Shown piece after piece: positions 9,840-18,462 of a stretch of 64,000 bases of DNA. The stretch is from Schizochytrium sp. CCTCC M209059 (lineage: Eukaryota; Sar; Bigyra; Thraustochytrida; Thraustochytriidae), in NCBI GenBank assembly GCA_000818945.1, contig KN805372.1:407214-471213 (forward strand), given 5' to 3'. Within the stretch, counting starts at the first letter, position 1. Each line of letters opens with the position of its first letter. Below the pieces are notes generated by a model. That model did not search any database. It was not told where the DNA came from and was given only the letters and a program-made list of their open reading frames with translations. Both the position numbers and the translations under genes were made by a program.

Positions 9840-11795
9840 TTAGTCAGAAGCAAAGGAGAGGCGGCCAAGCTGGCGCTCTTCGTTTTGCAGTGCGGATGGT
9901 TCCGATTCCGATTCCGAGTCGCGCGTGGGAATACTGCTTTGCAAATCACCCTCGGCGGATTTACGTGTCGACTTTGAGCGCGACTCGAGAACCTTGTCCT
10001 TGCCAATGACGCGAGACTGTTTCCAATTGGGAAGCTCGTCAATGTGCTCCTCAACAAAGTTCTGAATGCGGACCACCAACTTGTCTCGGTTTGCACGAAG
10101 CAACTCGGCCGGCTGGCGTCGGGATGACGAGAAAAATGTCTTGATGCCCGTAAAGTAGCGCGGGAGGAGTCGAACACGACGCACGAGCTTTTCTACCAGC
10201 GTAGGGCACACATAAAAGAGGTAAAAGGGACCAAAAAAGAGAAAGCACGGAGGGAGGATCCACTTCGCGTTGGAGATAAAGGTATAGCTCCAAGTGTCCG
10301 GGTCGCGGTCAAAATGGGGCCAGGCGAACTTGAAAAAGATTAGCCAGGCGATACTGTACGCAACGTGCAAGGTAGGCACAAGCTTGAGGGCCCAGACAAT
10401 GATCTTGGAGGCGGCCACGTCCCGCGCCTTGATTTTCACGTTTGAGGTTTCGACGTTTTTCTTCATCTCCTTGGGCAGCTGCCAACGAATGTAAAGCGGA
10501 ATGGGCAAGTTGAGAAGAAGGCCAGGGAGAATGATGGGCGTCACAAAGGCAGCCATGCCCACTGTGGTGAAGACGTCAAAGACTGACTTGCAGAGCGTGC
10601 GGACGCTCCCCAAAGGCTCGAGGTCGCGCACCTGCTTGTCCGTGAGGCCCTGCGCGCGGCAGAACTCAAGGTAGTCGAAAACGTCGTACATGATGGCCTT
10701 AAAGTCCGGCCGGTCCTTCCAAATGTCGTAGGCGTGATTAAATCGCTGGTTCAGGTCAACGTACTCGGCTGGGGTCAAGCGCACCTTGTTCTGGTACATG
10801 CGCCGTGCTGTGCGCAGGGCTTTGAGCGTGTTGAAATCCGGAGCCGTCAGGCAAGCAAAGTCGAGCGCCTGCTGCATATCATGTAGCAGCGAGTTGCAGG
10901 CATCATGACGGGTATCTTTGTTCTTGTACTTTTCCACAAGCTCGTCTGGAATCGGGATCTCCTGGCCACAGTCAACGAATACCTTGCTGCGGAGGATGTG
11001 ACCGCCAAAGTAGTTCATGCCCACGGGCACAAGCTTGACGGGAATGCCACGCGAGCGCGCTCCGAGTGCCATGATGGCGACGCCAACCTTGAATGGCAAG
11101 AGTTCCGTCCGGTCGTGGCTGCCACCTTCGGGGAAGATGCCAATGCAGCCCCCCTTGTTGAGCGCCTTGTGCACGTCCTCGAACATTTCCGACTGTTTGA
11201 TCTTGGGCGTGATCTTGTACTCGTATCCGTCGCTCTCGTTGTTGACGGCATTCACGTCCGGGTCTTCGTCATCGGGGAGCTCCTTGAAGGTCATTTCCGT
11301 GTCCGAGCTCGCCGCTTCGAGCGCAAACTGGCCTACATGTCGAATGGTGATCATGAAGCCCTGTTCGATGCTCTGGAAAGCCGTGTCTTCGCCCTTGATT
11401 GTGCGCGACTTGAGATCGATGTGCTTGATGCGTCCTGGCCCATCCTTGGCGCGATCCTGAGGCCGGACTACCGGGACGGCCTCGAGCATCTTGGCCGCGG
11501 TTCCGATGATGGGCTTGTGCATGCTTGACTCGGCAATGATAAAGGACACCGGACGCTGCGCGGCGCGCATCATGCACATTGCGTCGACGAACTGATTAAA
11601 GTGGTTGCCAAAGAGGATCACCGGGCCCTCATCGGGGATGTGCTCCTGGTTGACGATTTCCACTCGGCTGAAAAACACGCCGAGGATGAAGTTCGACAGG
11701 CTCGTGATGGCGCGCGCGGGCGCGGCGTACTTGGGCTTCGGCCACTCGCGCTCCTCCGCGCCCTCTGCGCCGCTCTTGTCTCCATCGCCCGCCAT
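9840..11795 (-). CDS. Glycerol-3-phosphate acyltransferase (SCT1/GPT2 type)
   Basis: A 651-residue membrane acyltransferase of the PlsC superfamily that makes lysophosphatidate from acyl-CoA and glycerol-3-phosphate (or DHAP), the first committed step of phospholipid and triacylglycerol synthesis. The start at 11795 (MAGDGDKSG) fits; upstream in-frame Met codons lie in Arg/Gly low-complexity leader. Block I is NHFNQFVD with His65 and Asp71, the HX5D spacing also found in the yeast Gat1/Gat2 family. Block III is FPEGGSHDR at 221-229, followed by ELLPFKVGVAIMALGA. An acidic insertion (DDEDPD..., 174-190) precedes it, and transmembrane segments lie in the C-terminal half (for example MAAFVTPIILPGLLLNLPIPLY). 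The tail is Ser/Glu-rich. ER location is expected. Confidence 0.9.
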   Translation of the reverse strand: MAGDGDKSGAEGAEEREWPKPKYAAPARAITSLSNFILGVFFSRVEIVNQEHIPDEGPVILFGNHFNQFVDAMCMMRAAQRPVSFIIAESSMHKPIIGTAAKMLEAVPVVRPQDRAKDGPGRIKHIDLKSRTIKGEDTAFQSIEQGFMITIRHVGQFALEAASSDTEMTFKELPDDEDPDVNAVNNESDGYEYKITPKIKQSEMFEDVHKALNKGGCIGIFPEGGSHDRTELLPFKVGVAIMALGARSRGIPVKLVPVGMNYFGGHILRSKVFVDCGQEIPIPDELVEKYKNKDTRHDACNSLLHDMQQALDFACLTAPDFNTLKALRTARRMYQNKVRLTPAEYVDLNQRFNHAYDIWKDRPDFKAIMYDVFDYLEFCRAQGLTDKQVRDLEPLGSVRTLCKSVFDVFTTVGMAAFVTPIILPGLLLNLPIPLYIRWQLPKEMKKNVETSNVKIKARDVAASKIIVWALKLVPTLHVAYSIAWLIFFKFAWPHFDRDPDTWSYTFISNAKWILPPCFLFFGPFYLFYVCPTLVEKLVRRVRLLPRYFTGIKTFFSSSRRQPAELLRANRDKLVVRIQNFVEEHIDELPNWKQSRVIGKDKVLESRSKSTRKSAEGDLQSSIPTRDSESESEPSALQNEERQLGRLSFASD

Positions 11796-12596
11796 GCCGG
11801 CCAAGAACGTGAGCCTCACCGGCCGGACCGCTTCGCCGCGCCTGGCCTCCCCTCGCCCTTTTCCGCGCTGGCGGTGCCGTCCGAGGCCTCCGCGCCTGCG
11901 CCTGCGCCTGCGCCTGCGCCTGCGCCTGCGTCTGCGCCGCGCGCCGCGGGCCCCGCGTCCCTGCGCCCGGCTCTGCGCTCGGCCGCTCGATCGATCGCTC
12001 GCTCGCCCGTGCCGCGCCCGCAAGAATTGCACGTTTGCGCGGCCTTCAGGCGGGTTTGGGTTCGCGGTCTGCGGTCCCTTTTTTTTACTAGCATTTTTTT
12101 TAAAGCTTTTGCAGGTTTTCCTAAAACTTGGCTCCTTCATCGTGTTCTGGCAGGCTGAAGACCTGCCAGAGGGTCCCTTTCTATTACGACTGCAGCCAAT
12201 TCCGGGTGACAGAAGCAGAAACGGCAGCGTTAGCGGTCGCTGTCGATGCGAGCGATCGGCAGTCGCTGTGGACAGTAGTCTTGCCGTCTTTGCCGTCTTG
12301 GGGGGTTGAGGTTTGCTCGCCGTGGCATCGAGAAAAAATTCGGCGCCACTTCCAAGTAAAAAGGTTGAACAGTTTTTGTTTAGTAGATACCGCAACGACT
12401 GTCCACGACAAGTTCACAACGTAGCAACTTTTTTTTTTCTTTTTTTCTGTCAAAGTTTAGCGTGTGACTACGAGCTCAGGGACGACAGTGGTGGCTTAAA
12501 CGTCATCGTGGAGTTGTGCGTGCGATTGCCTGTCTTGACGTGGAAGCGCCAATCGTAAGCTAACCCGCAAAGGGCCTTTGTAAAACACCAGTACGT
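11796..12596. promoter_or_regulatory. 5' flank of GPAT and spacer, with GCGCCT array
   Basis: This 801-bp stretch lies between two minus-strand genes. Close to the GPAT start is a hexanucleotide array of GCGCCT units at about 11889-11940. T-runs lie at 12080-12105 and 12428-12446. It should contain the GPAT promoter and the downstream end of the MATE-like gene. No gene is supported. Confidence 0.5.
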
Positions 12597-14270
12597 CTAC
12601 TTTGCGTCGGATTCAGCAACGAGTTCAGGGTCAACAGCACGAGGAGGCGTCCGGTCGATACTCTTGGCGAGGTCGTCAATGACAAGCTTGACAGCATCGA
12701 AGGCTTGGCCACAGCACAGCACGGAAACAAACAAATGACAGCACGAACAGCGACTGGGCTGCGGGTCATCCTCCAACGCCTGGCGCGCAGACTGGGTCTG
12801 CTGTTCCGTCAGCAGGGCGCTCTGAAGCTGCGGCTTGATCACCAAGAGCCAACGTGCGAGCGTCAAAATCATGCGAATACCGTAAAATATAGTTTCTGCA
12901 GCGAGAAACATTTCCACAGGCCCGTCCGTGTAGGCTGCAGCGAGAATGACAGGGAGGAAACCCACCAGAAAGGCGACGAGAGACTCCTGCCCGACAAATC
13001 GAAAGTCGTGAGCACCCACGAGCAGCGCTTCAAGTGTAACAGAGAGGCTGACCACAATCTGATGAAATCCTACCAGGACAAAAAGCTGCGTGCTGATCAG
13101 GGCTTCGTACACGGACGAACCATCATCGGCCACACTCGAAGAACTCAAAACGAGTGACTTGCCGAGGACGATGAGAGCGACGCATGTGCAAATGGACCAC
13201 AAGCCGTTGAACCGAAGAAAAAAGTTGGAAAGGGTAAAGAAAGAGGCGTAATTTTTGTTGCCTGAGACGTCTCCAACGCCAATGAGACGTGGGGCCGTAA
13301 TGGTCGTTACGTATCCTGCCCCGTCCGCCACGAGACTAGTGATGCCAGTGAAACTCATGAGAAGTGCATAGAGAGAACCTTTGGTTGGACTGGAGCGCGT
13401 CACCAGGTAGATGGCAATAAAGTTCTTGATCACATAGGTGGCGCTTTGTCCCCAGAGCCAAGAAATACTTTTGCGAAACTCTGAAATCCACTCGCGAACA
13501 GAAGGCGCGCTTGCACTTGATGCGCCGAATAGTCGAAAGTTGTATCGGGCACGATTGCTCGGCCAGCCGTAAATGAAGAAGAGCGACAAGGCCACGCACA
13601 AGAAATTGTACGCAAAGTACGCGATGCTGAAGGCATTGATGCCCAAATCCGTTTGAAGAAAGAGAAAGAGACTCAAAAAGGAAAATGTGATGCCGCTGGA
13701 AATACCCAGAGTCAGAAGGAATCCAAACTGAAAGAGCCCTATGAGCACTGCGTACAGCGAAGCGTAAATCCCACTAAAAATTGCGCCGACGGAGAAAATG
13801 ATGAGCGCCGACGCCGATTCGGGCACGAGCTCTTCGCCCTCCGTGTTGACCCCCGCGAGAAGCTCGTCGCGGGCAATAACGATTACCACGCATCCAAGCA
13901 CGCTAGTTCCTGCAGCAAATAGGAGAATTTGCCGCACAATCGTTGGCAGAGGCTCATACTGCTTGGCTGCATCCTTGCGGGCTACAATGGCACGACCAGC
14001 GCTCGCAATGAAGCGGAAGAGAGACACAGCGAGCGTCCCCGCCTGGCGGACAAGAGCATACGACGCGAGCGTTGCAGCTGCGTCTTGCGACATGAGCACG
14101 CTGCTGAGCATGTCGAGCCCGTAACCGGCCGCATATCCGATCACAATGAGCGAGGCATATAAAGCCAGCCTGCGATGCGAGTTCATCTTGATCATTATAT
14201 TTCTGCTGAAAAGCGAGCGTATCTTTACCTCGACAAGCGTCTCGGTCGTTCCGGTTTTGCGATCAACCAT
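12597..14270 (-). CDS. MATE-like polytopic membrane transporter
   Basis: A 557-residue integral membrane protein with about 12 hydrophobic segments and short loops, in the layout of the MATE/polysaccharide-flippase (MOP) superfamily. The first helix begins near residue 34 (LALYASLIVIGYAAGYGLDML). Segments such as LLFAAGTSVLGCVVIVIA, FGFLLTLGISSGITFSFLSLF and FLVGFLPVILAAAYT follow, and a central cytosolic loop precedes the second half. The C-terminal 70 residues are soluble with a Cys-rich patch (CSCCHLFVSVLCC). I do not recognise a diagnostic MATE signature, so the substrate and even the superfamily are inference from topology. It may share the 5' region with the FAD oxidoreductase on the other strand. 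Confidence 0.6.
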   Translation of the reverse strand: MVDRKTGTTETLVEVKIRSLFSRNIMIKMNSHRRLALYASLIVIGYAAGYGLDMLSSVLMSQDAAATLASYALVRQAGTLAVSLFRFIASAGRAIVARKDAAKQYEPLPTIVRQILLFAAGTSVLGCVVIVIARDELLAGVNTEGEELVPESASALIIFSVGAIFSGIYASLYAVLIGLFQFGFLLTLGISSGITFSFLSLFLFLQTDLGINAFSIAYFAYNFLCVALSLFFIYGWPSNRARYNFRLFGASSASAPSVREWISEFRKSISWLWGQSATYVIKNFIAIYLVTRSSPTKGSLYALLMSFTGITSLVADGAGYVTTITAPRLIGVGDVSGNKNYASFFTLSNFFLRFNGLWSICTCVALIVLGKSLVLSSSSVADDGSSVYEALISTQLFVLVGFHQIVVSLSVTLEALLVGAHDFRFVGQESLVAFLVGFLPVILAAAYTDGPVEMFLAAETIFYGIRMILTLARWLLVIKPQLQSALLTEQQTQSARQALEDDPQPSRCSCCHLFVSVLCCGQAFDAVKLVIDDLAKSIDRTPPRAVDPELVAESDAK

Positions 14271-14402
14271 CTCAGGCTATGCATCTGACTCATCTGTGAG
14301 AGCCGCAAGGCCATTCATTAAAAGGAGCTTGTGATTATCAGCGATGACTACGGCCAGTGTCGGCCGATGCTGTGTCAATGAGACGCTGCAATGGCTTGCA
14401 TA

Positions 14403-14640
14403 CCCTGAAATTGCCCTTCTCCCGCCTCACCTTATGACCGCATCCCCGCACCGCACGTGCCGCTCCCAACAGCGGCAAGTAATCCTGCGCACACCTCCCA
14501 ACTGGCTGGTTCAGGAGGGCGCAGCGCCATTGTGTGCCCAGGATCACTTGCCGCTGTTGGGAGCTGGGAAGCGATTCGGCACGTGCGGTGCGTGCCTGCG
14601 GTTGTGAGGTAAGGCGAGCGAAGGGCAATCATTTCCAGGA
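14403..14640. repeat. Imperfect foldback (hairpin) element 1
   Basis: The left arm, about 14403-14490, pairs imperfectly with the right arm, about 14537-14640. The strongest pairs are CCGCTCCCAACAGCGGCAAG near 14460-14479 against CTTGCCGCTGTTGGGAG near 14547-14563, and GCACCGCACGTGCC against GGCACGTGCGGTGC near 14579-14592. The unpaired centre (about 14491-14536) contains a CTGGCTGGTTCAGGAGGGC-type sequence and GCAGCGCCATT that recurs in the next element. It is non-coding. Confidence 0.75.
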
Positions 14641-14815
14641 TTCGTATCGACATAGCAACGGCAGCACCCACTCACTGCCAATACTTTCCAGCTCTTTCAA
14701 ATCTGGCTGTTTCGCGAGGGCCGCAGCGCCCATTCGAAAGAGCTTAAACGTGCCAGCAATGGGTGCGACCGATACTGTCTCGATGATTCGCTGCAATGGT
14801 TTGCGAATCCTGAAA
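14632..14815. repeat. Imperfect foldback (hairpin) element 2 with related loop
   Basis: Here AGCTCTTTC near 14690-14698 pairs with GAAAGAGCT near 14736-14744, and TTCCAGGATTCG near 14634-14645 pairs with CGAATCCTGAA near 14804-14814, with a looser match in between. The centre at 14702-14733 (CTGGCTGTTTCGCGAGGGC then GCAGCGCCCATT) is clearly related to the loop of element 1, although the stems differ. Elements 1 and 2 abut and share one arm region. Confidence 0.7.
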
Positions 14816-14828
14816 CTGCCGTCTCCCG

Positions 14829-14955
14829 CCTTGCCTTGCCTTGCCTTGCCTTGCCTTGCCTTGCCTTGCCTTGCCTTGCCTTGCCTTGCCTTGCCTTACC
14901 TTGCCTTGCCTTGCCTTGCCTTGCCTTGACTTGACTTGCCTTGCCTTGCCTTGCC
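14829..14955. repeat. (CCTTG)n pentanucleotide array
   Basis: About 25 near-perfect CCTTG units run without a break except for one CCTTA and two TTGAC variants. The array begins inside a third copy of the foldback arm (CTGAAACTGCCGTCTCCCGCC just before it). The long Leu/Pro/Cys repeat peptides that it appears to encode are artefacts. Confidence 0.95.
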
Positions 14956-15152
14956 TCGCGTCCCAGGTCCGCACCACACGTGGTGACTGCGACCGCGAGT
15001 CACGCCCCAGCTCGCACAGCGGCAGGTGTTTCTACGTAGATTTCGGCCGATCCGGCAGCGACAATGGGCGTGTACGAATGCACACACACGCTTTCCCCAC
15101 TGCCATGCGCAAGCACGCTTCGTACACGTGCAAGGTGCGGCGGCTGCATCAG

Positions 15153-16391
15153 ATGATTCCCACAGTCCTTGCCAAGCTCGTAGCCAAAGCCTGGGCCCGC
15201 AAATCTCGAACGTGGAAAACCTACGAAAAGCCGCCACGAAAGGAAAAAATTACGATGCGGGTTGCAATCGTGGGCGGTGGCTATGGCGGCGTGTACTTGT
15301 CCAAGGCGCTTGAAGCGCGCAACGTGGACGTCGTGCTCGTGGAACGCAACGAGAGATTCTTTCACAAAATTGGTGGCGGTCGCGCATTTATTGAAAGCGG
15401 TTTCGAGGAAAAAGTGTTTCTTGAGTTTGACGAGCTTTTGCAACGAAAAGACTCCTGCGTGCTGATTGGAGAAGCAAGAGCCTTGAATGTGAATGCCAAG
15501 ACGCTCTCGGTGTGGTGTGGACGAGAAGCAGAGGAGAGGAAGGAAGTTAACTTTGACGCCATCGTTTTCGCGATGGGAGTCCGCCACACCTTTGGGCAGC
15601 TTCCGGACGAAGGCCTCATGCTCGATGATTTGCTTGCCATTTGCAAGAGGGAGCAAGATCGCCTGGCCATGGTGGATGTCATCGTTGTGGTAGGGGGCGG
15701 AGCGCTCGGCATCGAGACCGCATCGCAGATTGCAGATACCTACAAAGACAAAACGGTTCATCTACTGCACTCGCGCGGTGCCCTTATGAGTGGTACGGGC
15801 TCGAAGGAACTGGGAGAACTCGTAAAGACCAAACTTGAGGCTCTTGGCGTCAACGTGCATCTTGGATGCGGGCGCATAGAAAAGGAAGATGTTGAACGTC
15901 AATACCCTGGCTCATTGGTCCTCATGGCCACGGGATGCAGAATGAGTGACTCCTCGCGGTCATTGCTTGACCCCCGATGGATCAACGATGAGACTTCGGA
16001 GATCCGTGTAGGCCCAAGTCTCCGCGTCGAAAATGCACCCGATTTTGTCTATGCAATAGGCGATATCGCAGCTACAGGTGACTACAAGCAAGCGCGTTGG
16101 GCGCATCGACATGCTGGAGTGGTTGCAGCCAACATATGTGGCGGAAACGAGATTTATCAGCCTCTTCGTTCCAATCCCTGGTTCATCCGTCCTTTATCAT
16201 ATATCTTATGCTGGTGGGTGCGAGCGCGCGTAGATTCCACTTTGGTGATTGCGCTCAAACTTGGTCTGCACGAGCATGTGATGGAATTTGGCGGCATCCT
16301 CTTTTCAGACTACTTCACGCGTCGAAAAATGGAGGAAGATACCGGAATCGCTCACGTTCGAAAAAGTGCGCTTAATCTGCCCCCAACCTAG
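15153..16391 (+). CDS. AIF/FSP1-type FAD-dependent NAD(P)H oxidoreductase
   Basis: A pyridine-nucleotide-disulphide-type flavoprotein related to AMID/FSP1 and type II NADH dehydrogenases, which pass electrons from NAD(P)H to quinones. The FAD-binding motif VAIVGGGYGGVYLSKAL follows the Met at 15255, and a second dinucleotide fold VIVVVGGGALGIETASQ lies about 140 residues later, with the late FAD motif YAIGDIA. I give the start as 15153 because the 34 residues before Met15255 (MIPTVLAKLVAKAWARKS...) are basic and amphipathic, like a mitochondrial presequence; starting at 15255 gives the bare enzyme (378 residues). A C-terminal hydrophobic patch (PLSYILCWWVRARV) may touch membrane. The family is firm, the substrate is inferred. 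Confidence 0.85.
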   Translation: MIPTVLAKLVAKAWARKSRTWKTYEKPPRKEKITMRVAIVGGGYGGVYLSKALEARNVDVVLVERNERFFHKIGGGRAFIESGFEEKVFLEFDELLQRKDSCVLIGEARALNVNAKTLSVWCGREAEERKEVNFDAIVFAMGVRHTFGQLPDEGLMLDDLLAICKREQDRLAMVDVIVVVGGGALGIETASQIADTYKDKTVHLLHSRGALMSGTGSKELGELVKTKLEALGVNVHLGCGRIEKEDVERQYPGSLVLMATGCRMSDSSRSLLDPRWINDETSEIRVGPSLRVENAPDFVYAIGDIAATGDYKQARWAHRHAGVVAANICGGNEIYQPLRSNPWFIRPLSYILCWWVRARVDSTLVIALKLGLHEHVMEFGGILFSDYFTRRKMEEDTGIAHVRKSALNLPPT

Positions 16392-16679
16392 CCACACAAA
16401 ACCGAACAAAAAAAAATAGTGAAGTTTCATTTGCGCAATCCATTCAAGCACGCTCTCAGAATTAGCCCATTCGCATTCAAATTAAGCTCATACAAGGCCA
16501 TCTGCCCTTTTCTCGCTGTGTCAAAGTTTGAAGTCTTGAGAGAGGTCATGGCGTTCGATGATAGGTCAAACATCAACACCAGCAACGACAGCAACACAAG
16601 CAATGCACTCTGAAGCACTTGTAAGTGGCAAACATTGCGAGGTGGATGGCATGTAATTTTCTTAAAATCTATTCTTTAT
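16392..16679. other. Convergent 3' spacer
   Basis: This 288-bp spacer separates two convergent genes. It is more AT-rich than its surroundings, with an A-run just after the oxidoreductase stop, as expected of 3' UTRs. No gene is seen. Confidence 0.4.
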
Positions 16680-17750
16680 CTATGCATCATTAGGTCTTGG
16701 TCTACGTAGAATGCGCGGGTCAGCGGGTGGTCTCGGATGGCGGCGCAGGTCTCCGATACGACGCACGACCTCGAGGTGGCCATGTGATTCCCGATCGAGT
16801 CCGAAACAGCGCGCTTCTCCGACGCGGCGACGGAACGCGCCTGGTGGGAGATTTGGCTGCTTTCGGACGTGAACCGGCGGGAAATTCGACTCTACAATTC
16901 GCGACGAGGGCAAATACTGGTTATGCCTGTCTTGGACAGAACCCCGGCGAGAAGGTTCGCGAAGAAGTTCTTCTCCGGAACGGCTTGAGGGCCAGCTCTC
17001 TCCGCTCGCACCCTGTCCTTTGACTTTGAGATCCACCGGCACACTCGGATCGAAAACGCTCGCCTTAACACTACTCATCAGCTCACGGTTTACCTTTGAT
17101 CTCAGGGTCTTCGATTTCGAAAGATTATGTGTCGCGAGGTATTTGTCGTTTGTTCGTGCCATCGAAGATGCTGCGGAGCCGTGCCACGTTTTGGGTTGGA
17201 CCTCGCCTCGTTTTCTCGATGATCCTGCGCTGGCAGCTCGTACGGGTAGTCTTGCCGGTTCTGGCTTTTTCTCATACAGACGAGGTGTGGAGGCAGACGC
17301 TGCACATCTCGGGCTCATAGAGGCATTGTTGCTCTTTTTTGAGATCGAAGACCGCATGGTTCTGGCCGAGGGAGAGCCAGTTATACGATTGTTCTGGTCA
17401 GCTTTGTCTGCCGTAGAACTAGCCTGACTTGCAAGGTCGTCCTGAAGAGCAGCATCATTCGTCAAGGAATGATGTGTTTTTCGCCAGGCGCGCGTGTTGG
17501 GTGGGCGCGGCTTGACGCCTAGGGACTCGAAGACCTCTGGAATCTGGCTTACCTCTCGCCACGACTCGAAGCGGCGGTCGGCGTTGCTAAGACTCGCCTT
17601 GAGGCTTCGCGTGCTTGCTTTGCGGCTGCCAAACCCCGCCAGTCCTCCTCTTGCCCCTGCTCCTGCTCCTGCTCCTGCTGCGTGCCGTGGCCCGAGCTGC
17701 CTCGAGTCGCGTCGCTGCGCTGCGCCCGCATGAGGCGCTCTCAGTTTCAT
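16680..17750 (-). CDS. Basic, Ser/Arg-rich orphan protein
   Basis: A 356-residue protein if it starts at 17750 (MKLRAPHAG); an in-frame ATG at 17951 adds an Arg/Ala-rich leader that looks like translated 5' UTR. I recognise no family. It is strongly basic, rich in Ser, Arg, Lys and Pro, with no membrane segment. One better-structured stretch, RRFESWREVSQIPEVFESLGVKPRP in its early part, has aromatic and hydrophobic spacing of a real helix. The rest (KTHHSLTND..., SISKKSNNASMSP, LRSKVNRELMSS) looks disordered. A cytoskeletal or nucleic-acid-binding scaffold is possible but not shown. It converges with the FAD oxidoreductase. Confidence 0.55.
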   Translation of the reverse strand: MKLRAPHAGAAQRRDSRQLGPRHAAGAGAGAGARGGLAGFGSRKASTRSLKASLSNADRRFESWREVSQIPEVFESLGVKPRPPNTRAWRKTHHSLTNDAALQDDLASQASSTADKADQNNRITGSPSARTMRSSISKKSNNASMSPRCAASASTPRLYEKKPEPARLPVRAASAGSSRKRGEVQPKTWHGSAASSMARTNDKYLATHNLSKSKTLRSKVNRELMSSVKASVFDPSVPVDLKVKGQGASGESWPSSRSGEELLREPSRRGSVQDRHNQYLPSSRIVESNFPPVHVRKQPNLPPGAFRRRVGEARCFGLDRESHGHLEVVRRIGDLRRHPRPPADPRILRRPRPNDA

Positions 17751-18462
17751 TGTCGCCCCTCTTTCGTGCACGTGCTTCCCCGCGCGAGCTCGAGCGCGAC
17801 GAGCTCGAGCACGGAGCTCGAGCGGCTCCACGAGACCGCGCCCCGTTCGGGCGCCCGGGCGCCGGGCGATGTTGTGTTTGTTGGCTTGGTCCCGGCCACC
17901 GACGAGCAGCACAGCGCCGCGCAGCGCAGCGCGGGCTCCAAAATTGGACAAGAGTCAAGTCCCATGTAGGTAGTAGGCTTAGTAGTACTACGTAGTACTA
18001 GCATGTTATCGTACTACGAGTGGTCATCTTCTTGTTAGGCCGAACTGTAAGCAGGGGAAAAGGAGGGTGAGAGCGAGTACACACGCCGCGCCCAGCCCTT
18101 GTTAGCTGGCGTCAGAGACTCCAGGTGAAGGCAATGGACGCTGGCGAGGCAACTGGCGAGGCAACTGGACACCGAGGTTCAGTGAGAGGAGCAGCGATGA
18201 CCCGCCACTAGCATTTTGTGCGCGTTTAGGCCAGTTCATAGAAGGATTCCACGAAAGTCGAAGTTCGTGCTGACTTTCCTTTGTGTTGCTTACTTTAAGT
18301 CGGGTTTGGGCTATGTCAGGCGAAGCGGCCCGGGAGGAAGGAATGAGTTGAATGCTGAGAGATAGGAGAGAAGGAAGGGAAGGGAAAGTAAATAGAGCGC
18401 ATCTTCACGTGTGTGCATGCGCACGTGTCTGCTTGAAGGAGGGCAAAATCTAAGTTTTGAGT
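17751..18462. other. Spacer with AGTACTACGTAGTACT palindrome
   Basis: This 712-bp region lies between the orphan gene start and the elongase 3' end. A palindromic TAGTAGTACTACGTAGTACTA segment lies at about 17980-18001. The remainder shows no gene. Confidence 0.45.

Noticed and set aside
14841..15152. N-terminal Leu/Pro/Cys repeat extension of the FAD oxidoreductase
   Set aside because: It is just translation of the CCTTG microsatellite and following spacer; the enzyme fold begins after 15255.
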